Source: [Clostridium] methylpentosum DSM 5476 (GTDB lineage Bacteria; Bacillota; Clostridia; Oscillospirales; Ruminococcaceae). From it: a stretch of DNA of 64,000 nucleotides. Of the stretch, positions 53,677 through 62,508 are shown piece after piece. The number at the start of each line of letters is the position of its first letter. Within the stretch, counting starts at the first letter, position 1. Location of the stretch: assembly GCA_000158655.1 (NCBI GenBank), contig EQ973344.1, positions 1,462,029-1,526,028 on the forward strand. Direction: 5' to 3'. Made by a program: the position numbers and the translations under genes. The notes under the pieces are model-generated. The model ran no database searches, had not been told where the DNA came from, and was given only the letters and a program-made list of their open reading frames with translations.

Positions 53677-54357
53677 ATGAGCTTATATGTGATTGGAGAC
53701 CTTCATCTCTCCTTCGGTACGGACAAGCCGATGGATGTATTTGCAGGATGGAATAATTATGTCGAAAAAATAGAGGAAAATTGGAAACAAAAGGTGAAGC
53801 AGGAGGATACCGTCGTCGTTGCGGGGGATATTTCCTGGGGAATGGACCTTGCCCACGCAAAGGATGATTTCGCGTTTATCCACAGCCTTCCCGGCCGGAA
53901 AATCCTCCTCAAGGGCAACCACGACTACTGGTTTTCCACCAAAAAGAAGGTGGAGGATTTCTTTGCCGAGAACGGGTTTTACACCCTGCACCTGCTCTTC
54001 AACAACTCATATGAATACGAGGACTTTTCCCTCTGCGGCACCCGCGGGTGGATCAACGAGCCAGGGGAGCCTGCCAACAAAAAGGTATTGCTGCGCGAGG
54101 CGGGCCGGATGGAGCTCTCCCTCCAGTCGGCGGGCGGGCGCAAGCCGATTGCCTTTCTGCACTATCCGCCAATCTACGCGGGCAACCAGTGCGACGACAT
54201 GATCGAGGTCTTTCACAAGTACGACGTCAAGCGGGTGTTTTACGGCCATCTGCACGGAAAATCCTGCGGCGGCGCAGTGCAGGGGGAGCGCGACGGCATC
54301 GATTACCGTCTCGTATCTGGGGATTACATCCAGTTCAATCCGGTGCGCGTTTTGTAG
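53677..54357 (+). CDS. Calcineurin-type metallophosphoesterase
   Basis: 226 residues, AAGGAG upstream. Metal-site motifs in order: GDLHLS, AGDISWGMD, LKGNHDYW, LHYPP and YGHLHG. It belongs to the small cytosolic phosphoesterases common in Firmicutes next to tig/clp genes. Substrate unknown. Unrelated in architecture to the giant secreted phosphoesterase at 25106. Confidence 0.92.
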   Translation: MSLYVIGDLHLSFGTDKPMDVFAGWNNYVEKIEENWKQKVKQEDTVVVAGDISWGMDLAHAKDDFAFIHSLPGRKILLKGNHDYWFSTKKKVEDFFAENGFYTLHLLFNNSYEYEDFSLCGTRGWINEPGEPANKKVLLREAGRMELSLQSAGGRKPIAFLHYPPIYAGNQCDDMIEVFHKYDVKRVFYGHLHGKSCGGAVQGERDGIDYRLVSGDYIQFNPVRVL

Positions 54358-54424
54358 GGTTTGGCTTGTTTTTTTAACGGAAAAGATCATAATATTTCCA
54401 AAATGTAAAATTCTAAAAATCCAC

Positions 54425-54453
54425 TTAACAGTGGCTGAGGAATGTGCTATAAT
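54425..54453 (+). promoter_or_regulatory. tig promoter
   Basis: TTAACA (54425-54430), 17 bases, TATAAT (54448-54453). No CIRCE- or CtsR-like heptad repeat was recognised. Confidence 0.7.
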
Positions 54454-54495
54454 CATAAGGATATCAACTAATCTATATTTTCAGGAGGATTTGAC

Positions 54496-55818
54496 ATGGC
54501 GTTAATGAAATCGGACAACGTAGCCACCAACAAATACGAGGTAGAAGTATCCGTAGACGCAGCTACTTTCGATACCGCCTGCAACGCGGCATATCGCAAA
54601 AATATTAAGAAAATCAACGTCCCCGGCTTCCGCCGCGGCAAAGCGCCCCGCAAGATTGTGGAAAAAATGTATGGTGAGAGCATTTTCTTTGACGATGCCA
54701 TCGACGCGGTTTACCCCAAAGCTCTGAGCGAGGCGATCGAGGAGGCAGGGCTTGACGTCATCGCAGTTGAGTCCCTCGAGCCGATTGAAGCGAGTGCGGA
54801 AAAAGGCCTCAGCTTCAAAGCTACCTGCATCACCAAGCCGGTTGTGGAAGTTAAGGACTACAAGGGTATAAAAGTAACCAAATCGGTCAAGACTGTCTCC
54901 GATGAGGACGTTGCCGCTGAGCTCGACAAAATGCGGGAGAGAAATGGCCGTGTGATCATCGTTGAGGACAGACCCGCACAGGACGGCGACATGGCGACCT
55001 TTGACTTTGAAGGATTCCTCGACGGCGAGGCGTTTGAGGGCGGCAAAGCGGAGAAATACACCCTCAAGCTCGGCTCCGGCCAGTTTATCCCCGGTTTTGA
55101 GGAGCAGATTGTCGGCAAGAGCATTGGTGAGGAGTTCGACGTCAACGTCACCTTCCCGGAGGATTACCACGCGGAAGAGCTCAAAGGCCAGTCCTGCCTG
55201 TTCAAATGTAAACTCCACGAACTCAAAGCGACCGAGCTGCCCGATGCGGACGACGAGTTTGCCAAAGATGTCAGCGAATTTGACACCCTTGATGAGCTCA
55301 AAGTGGACATCAAAAAGCACCTCGAGGAGCAGAACGCCAAGGCGATGGAAGCCGACGTGGAGGAGCAGATCATCGGCAATGTCGTCGAAAATATGACCGG
55401 TGAAATCCCCGAAGTCATGTATGAAAAGAGAATTGACGAGCTCATGCGCGATTTTGAGTACCGCCTTTCCTCTCAGGGGATGAACCTCGAGATGTACATG
55501 CAGTACACCGGCCAGGACAGGGAAGCAATTCGCGGCCAGTTCCTGCCCCAGGCGGAAAAACAAGTCAAGGTGCGCCTTGCGCTTGAAAAGGTCGTTGAGC
55601 TTGAAAAGGTTGAGGTACCGGAAGAAGAGCTCAGCGCCGAGTACGCCAAGCTCGCCGAGCAGTACAAGATGGAAGAGGACAAAGTCAGAGGCTACATCCC
55701 TGAAGCGGACCTAAAGCTCGACCTCGCCGTCAACAAGGTGATTGCAATGCTCAAAGACAGCGCTGACATCACCGAAGTGGAAGAAGTAAAAGAAGACGAA
55801 GCAAAAGACGCTGAATAA
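54496..55818 (+). CDS. tig: Trigger factor
   Basis: 440 residues, typical length. Ribosome-binding loop GFRRGKAP near residue 45, a peptidyl-prolyl isomerase domain (about 155-240, DFEGFLDGEAFEGG and IPGFEEQIVG), and a C-terminal helical chaperone domain ending in an acidic tail. CAGGAGG precedes the ATG. First gene of tig-clpP-clpX. Confidence 0.97.
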   Translation: MALMKSDNVATNKYEVEVSVDAATFDTACNAAYRKNIKKINVPGFRRGKAPRKIVEKMYGESIFFDDAIDAVYPKALSEAIEEAGLDVIAVESLEPIEASAEKGLSFKATCITKPVVEVKDYKGIKVTKSVKTVSDEDVAAELDKMRERNGRVIIVEDRPAQDGDMATFDFEGFLDGEAFEGGKAEKYTLKLGSGQFIPGFEEQIVGKSIGEEFDVNVTFPEDYHAEELKGQSCLFKCKLHELKATELPDADDEFAKDVSEFDTLDELKVDIKKHLEEQNAKAMEADVEEQIIGNVVENMTGEIPEVMYEKRIDELMRDFEYRLSSQGMNLEMYMQYTGQDREAIRGQFLPQAEKQVKVRLALEKVVELEKVEVPEEELSAEYAKLAEQYKMEEDKVRGYIPEADLKLDLAVNKVIAMLKDSADITEVEEVKEDEAKDAE

Positions 55819-55831
55819 TCAAATAGATATT

Positions 55832-55865
55832 ATACATCTGTCATTTTTTGTAATGGCAGATGTAT
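55832..55865 (+). other. Stable hairpin between tig and clpP
   Basis: ATACATCTGTCATT pairs with AATGGCAGATGTAT (14 bp with one wobble) around a 6-base loop, without a T tract. It may be a processing site or attenuator that sets tig versus clp levels. Confidence 0.5.
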
Positions 55866-55908
55866 CTGCTTGCAGCGGAAATCCCGTCGAAAATTGGAGG
55901 TAACGATC

Positions 55909-56490
55909 ATGGCATTAGTACCAATGGTAGTAGAACAAACAAGCCGCGGGGAGCGCTCCTACGACATCTACTCGAGGCTTCTCAACGACAGAATCATCAT
56001 GCTTTCAGATGAGGTCAACGACGCGACAGCGAGCCTTGTGGTTGCTCAGCTGCTCTACCTCGAAGCGCAGGACCCGGAAAAGGACATCCAGCTTTATATC
56101 AACAGCCCGGGCGGATCGATCACCTCCGGTATGGCGATTTACGACACCATGAATTATATTAAAAGCGATGTTTCGACCATCTGTATCGGCATGGCAGCGT
56201 CGATGGGCGCTTTTCTGCTCAGCGCAGGCGCAAAGGGCAAACGGCTCGCCCTGCCAAACAGCGAGATCATGATTCACCAGCCCTCAGGTGGCGCACAGGG
56301 TCAGGCGACTGATATCAACATTCAGGCAGAACGCATTATTAAAATGAAAAAGCAACTCAACCAGATGCTCGCCGATGCCACCGGCCAGCCGCTTGAAAAG
56401 ATCGAGCGGGACACCGAGCGCGACAATTTCATGTCCGCCCAGGAGGCCTGTGAATACGGCCTGGTTGACAAGGTAATTGAGAAAAGATAA
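55909..56490 (+). CDS. clpP: ATP-dependent Clp protease proteolytic subunit
   Basis: 193 residues from ATG 55909 with TTGGAGG. Catalytic triad visible: Ser in GMAASMGAF, His in MIHQPSGG and Asp in [10 protein letters not shown]. Forms the tetradecameric protease with ClpX. The start [25 protein letters not shown] is canonical. Confidence 0.97.
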   Translation: MALVPMVVEQTSRGERSYDIYSRLLNDRIIMLSDEVNDATASLVVAQLLYLEAQDPEKDIQLYINSPGGSITSGMAIYDTMNYIKSDVSTICIGMAASMGAFLLSAGAKGKRLALPNSEIMIHQPSGGAQGQATDINIQAERIIKMKKQLNQMLADATGQPLEKIERDTERDNFMSAQEACEYGLVDKVIEKR

Positions 56491-56504
56491 AGGAAAGGTG
56501 TCAT

Positions 56505-57782
56505 ATGGCAAATGAACCAAACGGGCTGCTGCGTTGCAGTTTCTGCGGCAAGCCGGAACACCAAGTGGAGCGTCTGCTCTACGGCCACAGCGCGTACATC
56601 TGCGATGAGTGCGTCGCACTGTGTTACCACATGCTGGTGGACGACGGTGTGTTTGTGGGCGATCCCTCTTTCTCCCGCCCGGGAAAAAACAAAAAGGGCA
56701 AGGGAAAAAACAAGGAATCGACCTTCTTAAAGCCGGTTGAGATCAAAAAGGTGCTCGACGAGTACGTCATCGGACAGGATGCGGCAAAGGTCGCGCTGTC
56801 GGTTGCGGTCTACAACCACTATAAACGGATTTTTGCGGCGCAGCAGGAGGGCGTTGAGCTGCAAAAGAGCAACGTGCTGCTCCTTGGACCGACTGGCGTC
56901 GGCAAGACACTGCTCGCCCAGACGCTTGCAAAGATCCTTGAAGTGCCGTTTGCAATCGCCGATGCGACGACGCTCACCGAGGCGGGCTATGTGGGCGAGG
57001 ACGTCGAAAACGTCCTGCTGCGCCTGATCCAGGCGGCGGACTACGATGTGGAGGCAGCCGAGCGGGGTATCATCTACATCGATGAGATCGACAAGATCAC
57101 TCGCAAATCAGAAAACGTCTCGATCACCCGTGACGTCAGCGGCGAGGGAGTGCAGCAGGCACTGCTCAAAATCCTCGAGGGCACCGTCTCCAACGTCCCC
57201 CCGCAGGGCGGGCGCAAGCACCCCAATCAGGATTTTATTCAGATCGACACCAAAAATATCCTCTTTATCTGCGGCGGCGCGTTTGAGGGGATTGAAAAGG
57301 TGATCAACCGCAGGATGGATACCTCAGCCATGGGCTTCGGCGCACCGCTCAAGGAGAAAAAGGACACCACCCTCGCCCAGGCGATCAAGCACATCGAACC
57401 GCACGACTTGGTGCGCTTCGGCATGATCCCTGAAATTGTCGGGCGCATCCCGGTTATCACCGCGCTCGACGACCTCGACGAGGACAGTCTTGTGAAGATT
57501 CTCCGAGAGCCTAAAAACGCTCTGCTCAAGCAGTACCAGTACCTTTTTGAGCTCGATGGGACTACGCTTGAGTTCACCGACGACGCGCTCCGAGCGGTCG
57601 CTCAGATGGCGATTGCCCGCAAGACAGGCGCGCGCGGCCTGCGTGGCATCCTCGAAGGGGTGCTCAACGACCTGATGTTCCGCCTTCCCTCCGAAAAGGC
57701 AACCCGCGTGGTCATCACAAAGGAAGCGGTCGAGGGAACAGGGGAACCCCAAATCGAACGGGAATCCAAAAAAGCAGTATAG
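56505..57782 (+). CDS. clpX: ATP-dependent Clp unfoldase ClpX
   Basis: 425 residues. N-terminal zinc domain ([15 protein letters not shown], then CDECVALC), Walker [21 protein letters not shown], Walker [11 protein letters not shown], and pore/sensor region [11 protein letters not shown]. It unfolds substrates for ClpP. It starts 14 bases after clpP (AAAGGTGTC before the ATG). Terminated by a strong hairpin. Confidence 0.97.
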   Translation: MANEPNGLLRCSFCGKPEHQVERLLYGHSAYICDECVALCYHMLVDDGVFVGDPSFSRPGKNKKGKGKNKESTFLKPVEIKKVLDEYVIGQDAAKVALSVAVYNHYKRIFAAQQEGVELQKSNVLLLGPTGVGKTLLAQTLAKILEVPFAIADATTLTEAGYVGEDVENVLLRLIQAADYDVEAAERGIIYIDEIDKITRKSENVSITRDVSGEGVQQALLKILEGTVSNVPPQGGRKHPNQDFIQIDTKNILFICGGAFEGIEKVINRRMDTSAMGFGAPLKEKKDTTLAQAIKHIEPHDLVRFGMIPEIVGRIPVITALDDLDEDSLVKILREPKNALLKQYQYLFELDGTTLEFTDDALRAVAQMAIARKTGARGLRGILEGVLNDLMFRLPSEKATRVVITKEAVEGTGEPQIERESKKAV

Positions 57783-57796
57783 AATGCAGACCCAAC

Positions 57797-57837
57797 AAAG
57801 GCGTTGGGCGGCTCTCGGGCCGTCCGGCGCCTTTTTT
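57797..57837 (+). terminator. clpX terminator
   Basis: AAAGGCG pairs with CGCCTTT, inner GGCGGC with GCCGTC, followed by TTTT. Confidence 0.85.
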
Positions 57838-57969
57838 GTCAAAAAGGGACCACCGGCAATGCTGGAGGTAAAAAAGGCTTAGCGCTATGTAAAGAAAGTC
57901 GCCAACGCTAAGATGAGAACGGTCTGCGAATCGAAGAATCAAGCAAATTAGAAGTCCGGAGTGGACAGG

Positions 57970-58387
57970 AAAACATTAGCACACAATATGGAATTGCAAA
58001 AACCATGTAGTGTTTGCGCCGAAATATATATGGAAAGATCAAGCAGGACGTAGGAAGAATTCTGAGAACATTGTGCGAGAGGAAAGTGGTGAAAATCATA
58101 GAGGCAACTACATGTCAGGACCATGTGCATATGTATGTGGAAATACCGCCGAAATAGTGTCGGACATCATGGGATAACTAAAAGGAAAGAGCAGTCTGAT
58201 GATCTTTGACTGGCATGCAAAATTGAAAGATAAATATGAGAACTGGGAGTTCTGGTGACGGGGATATTATGTAGATATGGTAGGGAGAAGATTATACGCA
58301 ACCAGCTGCAAGAGGGCGAATTGAGTGATCAGATAGGGCTGTGCAAATACTTGATGTGTTTACGGGTGGGACGGAAAAGAAAGGCAA
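57970..58387 (+). pseudogene. IS200-family (Y1) transposase, multiply frameshifted
   Basis: Reading across frames gives TIWNCKNHVVFAPKY; GKIKQDVGRILRTLCERK; KIIEATTCQDHVHMYVEIPPK with the HVH metal-binding motif; then VSDIMG*LKGKSSLMIFDWHAKLK, GYYVDMVG (catalytic Tyr region) and VFTGGTEKK. At least three frameshifts and several stops (TAG after IPPK, TAA in the GYLKG segment, TGA after EFW) show that it is dead. The direction is the same as its hosts clpX and lon. Confidence 0.85.
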
Positions 58388-58585
58388 GGAAAAGGCCGCT
58401 TTAGCGGCGGCCCATGAATAAATACGGTTGGCAGAGTATTCACAGGCCTTTAGGCCAATCTGGTATCAGGCCCTTATAGGGCCAGTGCAAGCTACAGGCA
58501 TTGCTGATGGTCTTGACTGTGCGAAAGGAAACCGTTTTCCCAACAGAATTTTGAAAGGATTTTTCTGGTGGGTTTGCCTGTAGCT
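58388..58585 (+). mobile_element. Palindromic downstream end of the IS200 relic
   Basis: GGCCTTTAGGCC (58445-58456), GGCCCTTATAGGGCC (58469-58483) flanked by CTGG/CCAG, and AGCTACAGGCA (58490-58500) paired with TGCCTGTAGCT (58575-58585). These hairpins lie just past the transposase relic, as expected for IS200/IS605 subterminal ends. The exact boundary cannot be fixed. Confidence 0.65.
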
Positions 58586-59302
58586 GAAGCGAAAAGAAAC
58601 CACCGGCTCTGGCCGATGAGAGTAAAGAGCATTCGCTTTGGGCAAAATGAGAAGTTAGTGACAAGAATGGATTGTCTATGAATCATGACCACCAGCTAAA
58701 CTGGTGGCTTGAGTAAGCCCGAGAGGGGATTTGTACGGACAAGCGTCTAAAGACGCACAAAAAGCTGTCTTTGGCATTACTTGCCCTGCTGCTCGTCAAT
58801 GGGTATTTCTCTCGATCCGCATGTTTAGGCTAATGTGAAAACTTATGGATAGTGGCTCACTTCGCTCGATGCTTGAAGCTAATGCTAGTGAGCTACCTCC
58901 TTCGGCATAGCCTGTGGTTTCCATAACAACAGTGAAAAGCGATCGGGAGATCGCTGTATGATTAGTTACAGTGCGTTCGATGCAAAGGAAAATTTTCCAG
59001 TGCCTCTTGTGAGGGGGCCGGTGTGGTGCCCTTATCAGATTGGCGCAAATCACTAGTTCAACTGGTGGTTTTGGTTTCTCGGTTTTTCTGTCTACTGTGG
59101 TCACCAAAAGATCTTTGAAAGGAAAAACAGGTCGGCTGGCTGGTATCAATTTAAGAAAAAGGCGCAGCAGTTGGGTTCTGAAAAGAGACTTCCGAAATTG
59201 GGTTCAACAGATGTGGAAGGGGAGAAAAGGTAAAAAGTCACCTTTCAAAAAACTTTTACGCGGGGCAAGTTGAATGGCACAATCTGGATTTCCTGTCTAA
59301 TC

Positions 59303-59320
59303 GTGTGTTTTAAAACACAC
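59303..59320. promoter_or_regulatory. Perfect 18-base palindrome upstream of lon
   Basis: GTGTGTTTTAAAACACAC, 46 bases before the lon -35 box. It could be an operator or the last hairpin of the mobile relic. Confidence 0.4.
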
Positions 59321-59365
59321 TCTAGGCGAATTTTTTGTCAAATAGCTGAAACTAGCCGCTTTCTC

Positions 59366-59394
59366 TTGCAAATTGTATGTTTTTTCTTTATAAT
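59366..59394 (+). promoter_or_regulatory. lon promoter
   Basis: TTGCAA (59366-59371), 17 bases, TATAAT (59389-59394), with the ATG at 59452. Confidence 0.75.
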
Positions 59395-59451
59395 AGAGTA
59401 GACCAACCATACAATCTAGGGCATTTGCTCATCAAATATAAGGAGAAAATC

Positions 59452-61881
59452 ATGGCACAAAGAGTAGCGATCAAACAAACCACCACCCTGCCTGTAATTG
59501 CGGCGCGCGGCCTGGTCGTTTTCCCAAACTCGCTGATTCACCTCGATATTAGCCGGGAACGCTCGGTCGAGGCGATTCGTCGGGCAATGGATGAGGACCG
59601 CAAGCTGTTTATCGTCACCCAGCGCGACGTGATGGTTGAGGAGCCGGGACAGAGCGACCTCTACGCCATCGGCGTTGTGGTGGAAATCAAGCAATTCCTT
59701 AAACACACTGAAGACGAATACAAAATCCTGGTCAGCGGGGAGTACAAAGCGCGGCTCCTCCGGCTGACCAGCACCCATCCGTTTCTCGAGGCAGAGGTCC
59801 GCTGCCTGCCCACCAAAGCACAGCCGACATTCGACAGCATCGAGATCGAGGCATCCATCCGCCTGCTCAAAATCGCGTTTGAAAAATACGCGATGATCCT
59901 TCCGAAAATCTCCCAAGAGCTCGTGGTTTCGGTTGATCGGGAAAACGACCCGACCAGTCTCTTCATGCTCATCGTCAACAACACGATGCTGAAATTTGAG
60001 GACAAGCAGGAGATGCTGGAGGAGAACAACCTGCTGGAACGAATCCGCCTGCTGATTCATTCGCTGAATGAGGAAACCCAAATCCTCATGATGGAAAAAG
60101 AGATCTTTGAAAAGGTCCAGGTGCGGATCGACCAAAACCAGCGGGAGTACTTCCTGCGCGAGCAGGCAAAAATCATCAATGAAGAGCTCGGCTATGATGA
60201 GGAGTATCAACCCGAGGAGGAGACTCAGAATTACATCGACCGCATTGAGGCGATTCAGAACATTTCGAGCGAATCCCGTGAAAAGCTCCTCTCTGAGGCA
60301 CGGCGGCTGTTCAAAATGCCCCCGAGTTCCCACGAGGCCTATGTGATTGAGAACTACCTCGACACCGTGCTCGAGCTTCCATGGGACGAGTCCACCGTTG
60401 ACCGCATCGACATCAAGGCAGCCCAAAAACAGCTCGACAAGGACCACTACGGCCTTGAAAAAGTCAAGGAACGGGTGCTCGAAAACCTCGCAGTGCGCAA
60501 GTTTGCCCCCGAGATGAAGGGGCAGATCATCTGCTTTGTCGGTCCTCCCGGCGTCGGAAAAACCTCAGTCGCCAAGTCGATTGCCACTGCGCTCGGGCGT
60601 AAGTACGTCCGCATTGCTCTCGGCGGCATCAGCGACGAGTCGGACATCCGCGGACACCGCAAGACCTACATTGGCGCAATGCCCGGCCGAATCATCACCG
60701 CGATCAAGCAGGCGAAATCCAGAAATCCCCTCATCCTGCTCGATGAGATCGACAAGATGGGCTCGAGCTTTAAGGGAGACCCCTCCTCGGCGATGCTCGA
60801 GGTGCTCGACGGGGAGCAAAACTCGACGTTTGTCGACCACTACGTCGAGATTCCATTCGACCTGAGCGACTGCCTGTTTGTCACCACCGCCAACACCCTC
60901 AGCACGATTCCCGACCCCCTGCTCGACCGCATGGAGGTCATCGAGCTTTCGAGCTATACATTGGAAGAAAAGTTTAACATCTGCAAAAAATACTTAATCC
61001 CCAAGCAGCGCAAAAAACACGGCTTGACCGCAAAACAGATCAAGATTTCTGATGATGCGATTTACGCCCTCATCGACAGCTACACTCGGGAATCCGGTGT
61101 GCGCAAACTCGAGCGGATCGTCGCGACGCTCTGCCGCAAGACGGCAAAGCTCCTTGCGGAAAACGAAATCGAGTCGGTGCGCTTCACAGCCAAAAACCTG
61201 GAGAAGCACCTCGGTCCGAAGAAATACCTCGGGGAAAGGATTGCGGACAGTGATCAGGTAGGCCTTGTCAACGGGCTCGCCTGGACGAGCGTGGGTGGAG
61301 AGCTGTTGCAAATTGAGGCGAGTGTGATGGATGGCAAGGGTCAGCTCCAGCTCACCGGCAATCTCGGAAACGTGATGAAGGAGTCGGCCAACACCGCGCT
61401 GAGCTATGTGCGCAGCGTAGCTACCCAGTACGGCATTGATCCGGGCTTTTATCAGCAAAAGGACATTCACATCCACGTGCCGGAGGGTGCAGTGCCCAAG
61501 GACGGGCCCTCGGCGGGCGTTGCCCTTGCAACGGTACTTGTCTCCGCTCTGTCCGGCATCCCGATTCGTCGGGACGTCGCCATGACAGGGGAGATCACAC
61601 TGCGCGGCCGCGACCTTCCGATCGGCGGGCTCAAGGAAAAGGCGATTGCCGCCTTCAAATCAGGGGTAAAGACGGTGCTCATCCCGGATGAGAACAAATC
61701 CGACCTAGAGGAAATCGACAGCGCGGTACGCGACAGCCTGACATTTATCCCCTGCAAGACGGCGGAGGAGGTTCTCTCAGTCGCCCTGGCACAGCCCAAG
61801 GCAGTCCTCAAAAAATCCCCCCGCCCAGAACGAAAACACACCGCTGAGGCGGACAAAGAAACTACTGTGATACGGGTATAA
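59452..61881 (+). CDS. lon: ATP-dependent protease Lon
   Basis: 809 residues from ATG 59452 behind AAGGAG. N-terminal substrate domain (LPVIAARGLVVFPN), AAA+ core with Walker A GPPGVGKTS and Walker B LILLDEIDKM, and protease domain with catalytic Ser in PKDGPSAGVA and Lys in GGLKEKAIAA. Degrades misfolded and regulatory proteins. Followed directly by engB. The tig-clpP-clpX-lon-engB order is conserved in Firmicutes apart from the IS relic between clpX and lon. Confidence 0.97.
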   Translation: MAQRVAIKQTTTLPVIAARGLVVFPNSLIHLDISRERSVEAIRRAMDEDRKLFIVTQRDVMVEEPGQSDLYAIGVVVEIKQFLKHTEDEYKILVSGEYKARLLRLTSTHPFLEAEVRCLPTKAQPTFDSIEIEASIRLLKIAFEKYAMILPKISQELVVSVDRENDPTSLFMLIVNNTMLKFEDKQEMLEENNLLERIRLLIHSLNEETQILMMEKEIFEKVQVRIDQNQREYFLREQAKIINEELGYDEEYQPEEETQNYIDRIEAIQNISSESREKLLSEARRLFKMPPSSHEAYVIENYLDTVLELPWDESTVDRIDIKAAQKQLDKDHYGLEKVKERVLENLAVRKFAPEMKGQIICFVGPPGVGKTSVAKSIATALGRKYVRIALGGISDESDIRGHRKTYIGAMPGRIITAIKQAKSRNPLILLDEIDKMGSSFKGDPSSAMLEVLDGEQNSTFVDHYVEIPFDLSDCLFVTTANTLSTIPDPLLDRMEVIELSSYTLEEKFNICKKYLIPKQRKKHGLTAKQIKISDDAIYALIDSYTRESGVRKLERIVATLCRKTAKLLAENEIESVRFTAKNLEKHLGPKKYLGERIADSDQVGLVNGLAWTSVGGELLQIEASVMDGKGQLQLTGNLGNVMKESANTALSYVRSVATQYGIDPGFYQQKDIHIHVPEGAVPKDGPSAGVALATVLVSALSGIPIRRDVAMTGEITLRGRDLPIGGLKEKAIAAFKSGVKTVLIPDENKSDLEEIDSAVRDSLTFIPCKTAEEVLSVALAQPKAVLKKSPRPERKHTAEADKETTVIRV

Positions 61882-61884
61882 ACT

Positions 61885-62487
61885 ATGATCAACTTTAACA
61901 AAGCGGAGTTCGTAACTTCTTATGGGCTCCTCAGTCAGATCCCGCCTTCCGAGCGGCTTGAAATTGCCTTTGCAGGGCGCTCTAACGTCGGCAAGTCGTC
62001 GATGATCAACAAGCTGTTCAATCGCAAGGGACTCGCGCGGGTCAGCTCGGTTCCGGGCAAGACCGCGACAATCAACTTTTACCAGACAGGGGATGAGGTC
62101 TATTTCGTTGATCTGCCTGGCTACGGCTACGCCAAAGTCGCCAAGAGCGAAAAACAGCGGTGGAGCGAGCTGATCGAAGGGTATTTCCACGACGACCGCG
62201 ACATCGCCCTTGTAGTGCAGCTCATCGACATGCGCCATCCCCCCACTAAGCTCGATTTGCAGATGATTGATTTTCTCATCGAATCGGAAATTCCCTTTCT
62301 GATTGTGCTCACCAAGGCGGACAAGCTCTCTAAAAATCAGCAGGCAGTGCGGCTGGAAGCCCTTCAGACCGAGCTCCCCTATGCCGACCAGATCACCATG
62401 CTGCCGTTTTCCTCTGAAACGGGCATGGGGGTGGAGGAGCTGCGGGAAATCCTTAATGAGGTCGCGCTGCCGGATGACGACGAATAA
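61885..62487 (+). CDS. engB: Ribosome biogenesis GTPase EngB/YsxC
   Basis: 200 residues. TRAFAC GTPase with G1 GRSNVGKSS, G3 DLPGYGYAK and G4 TKADKL. It is essential for large-subunit assembly in related bacteria. The ATG is four bases past the lon stop, with no clear ribosome-binding site, so translation is probably coupled to lon. Confidence 0.95.
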   Translation: MINFNKAEFVTSYGLLSQIPPSERLEIAFAGRSNVGKSSMINKLFNRKGLARVSSVPGKTATINFYQTGDEVYFVDLPGYGYAKVAKSEKQRWSELIEGYFHDDRDIALVVQLIDMRHPPTKLDLQMIDFLIESEIPFLIVLTKADKLSKNQQAVRLEALQTELPYADQITMLPFSSETGMGVEELREILNEVALPDDDE

Positions 62488-62508
62488 AAGAAAAAAGGAG
62501 TGGGTAAC

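Larger units (their letters stand above)
57838..59451. other. Gene-free spacer between clpX and lon with IS200 remains
   Basis: No intact gene in 1.6 kb. Contents in order: inverted arms CTTAGCG/CGCTAAG (57878-57912), a mutated IS200 transposase, its palindromic end, hairpins CCACCAG/CTGGTGG (58689-58707) and TTCAACTGGTGGTTTT (59057-59072), an 18-base palindrome and the lon promoter. Frames at 59040-59273 are not recognisable. Confidence 0.65.

Noticed and set aside
59040-59273. Basic 77-codon frame upstream of lon
   Set aside because: No family recognised and no ribosome-binding site; lies in mobile-element debris.
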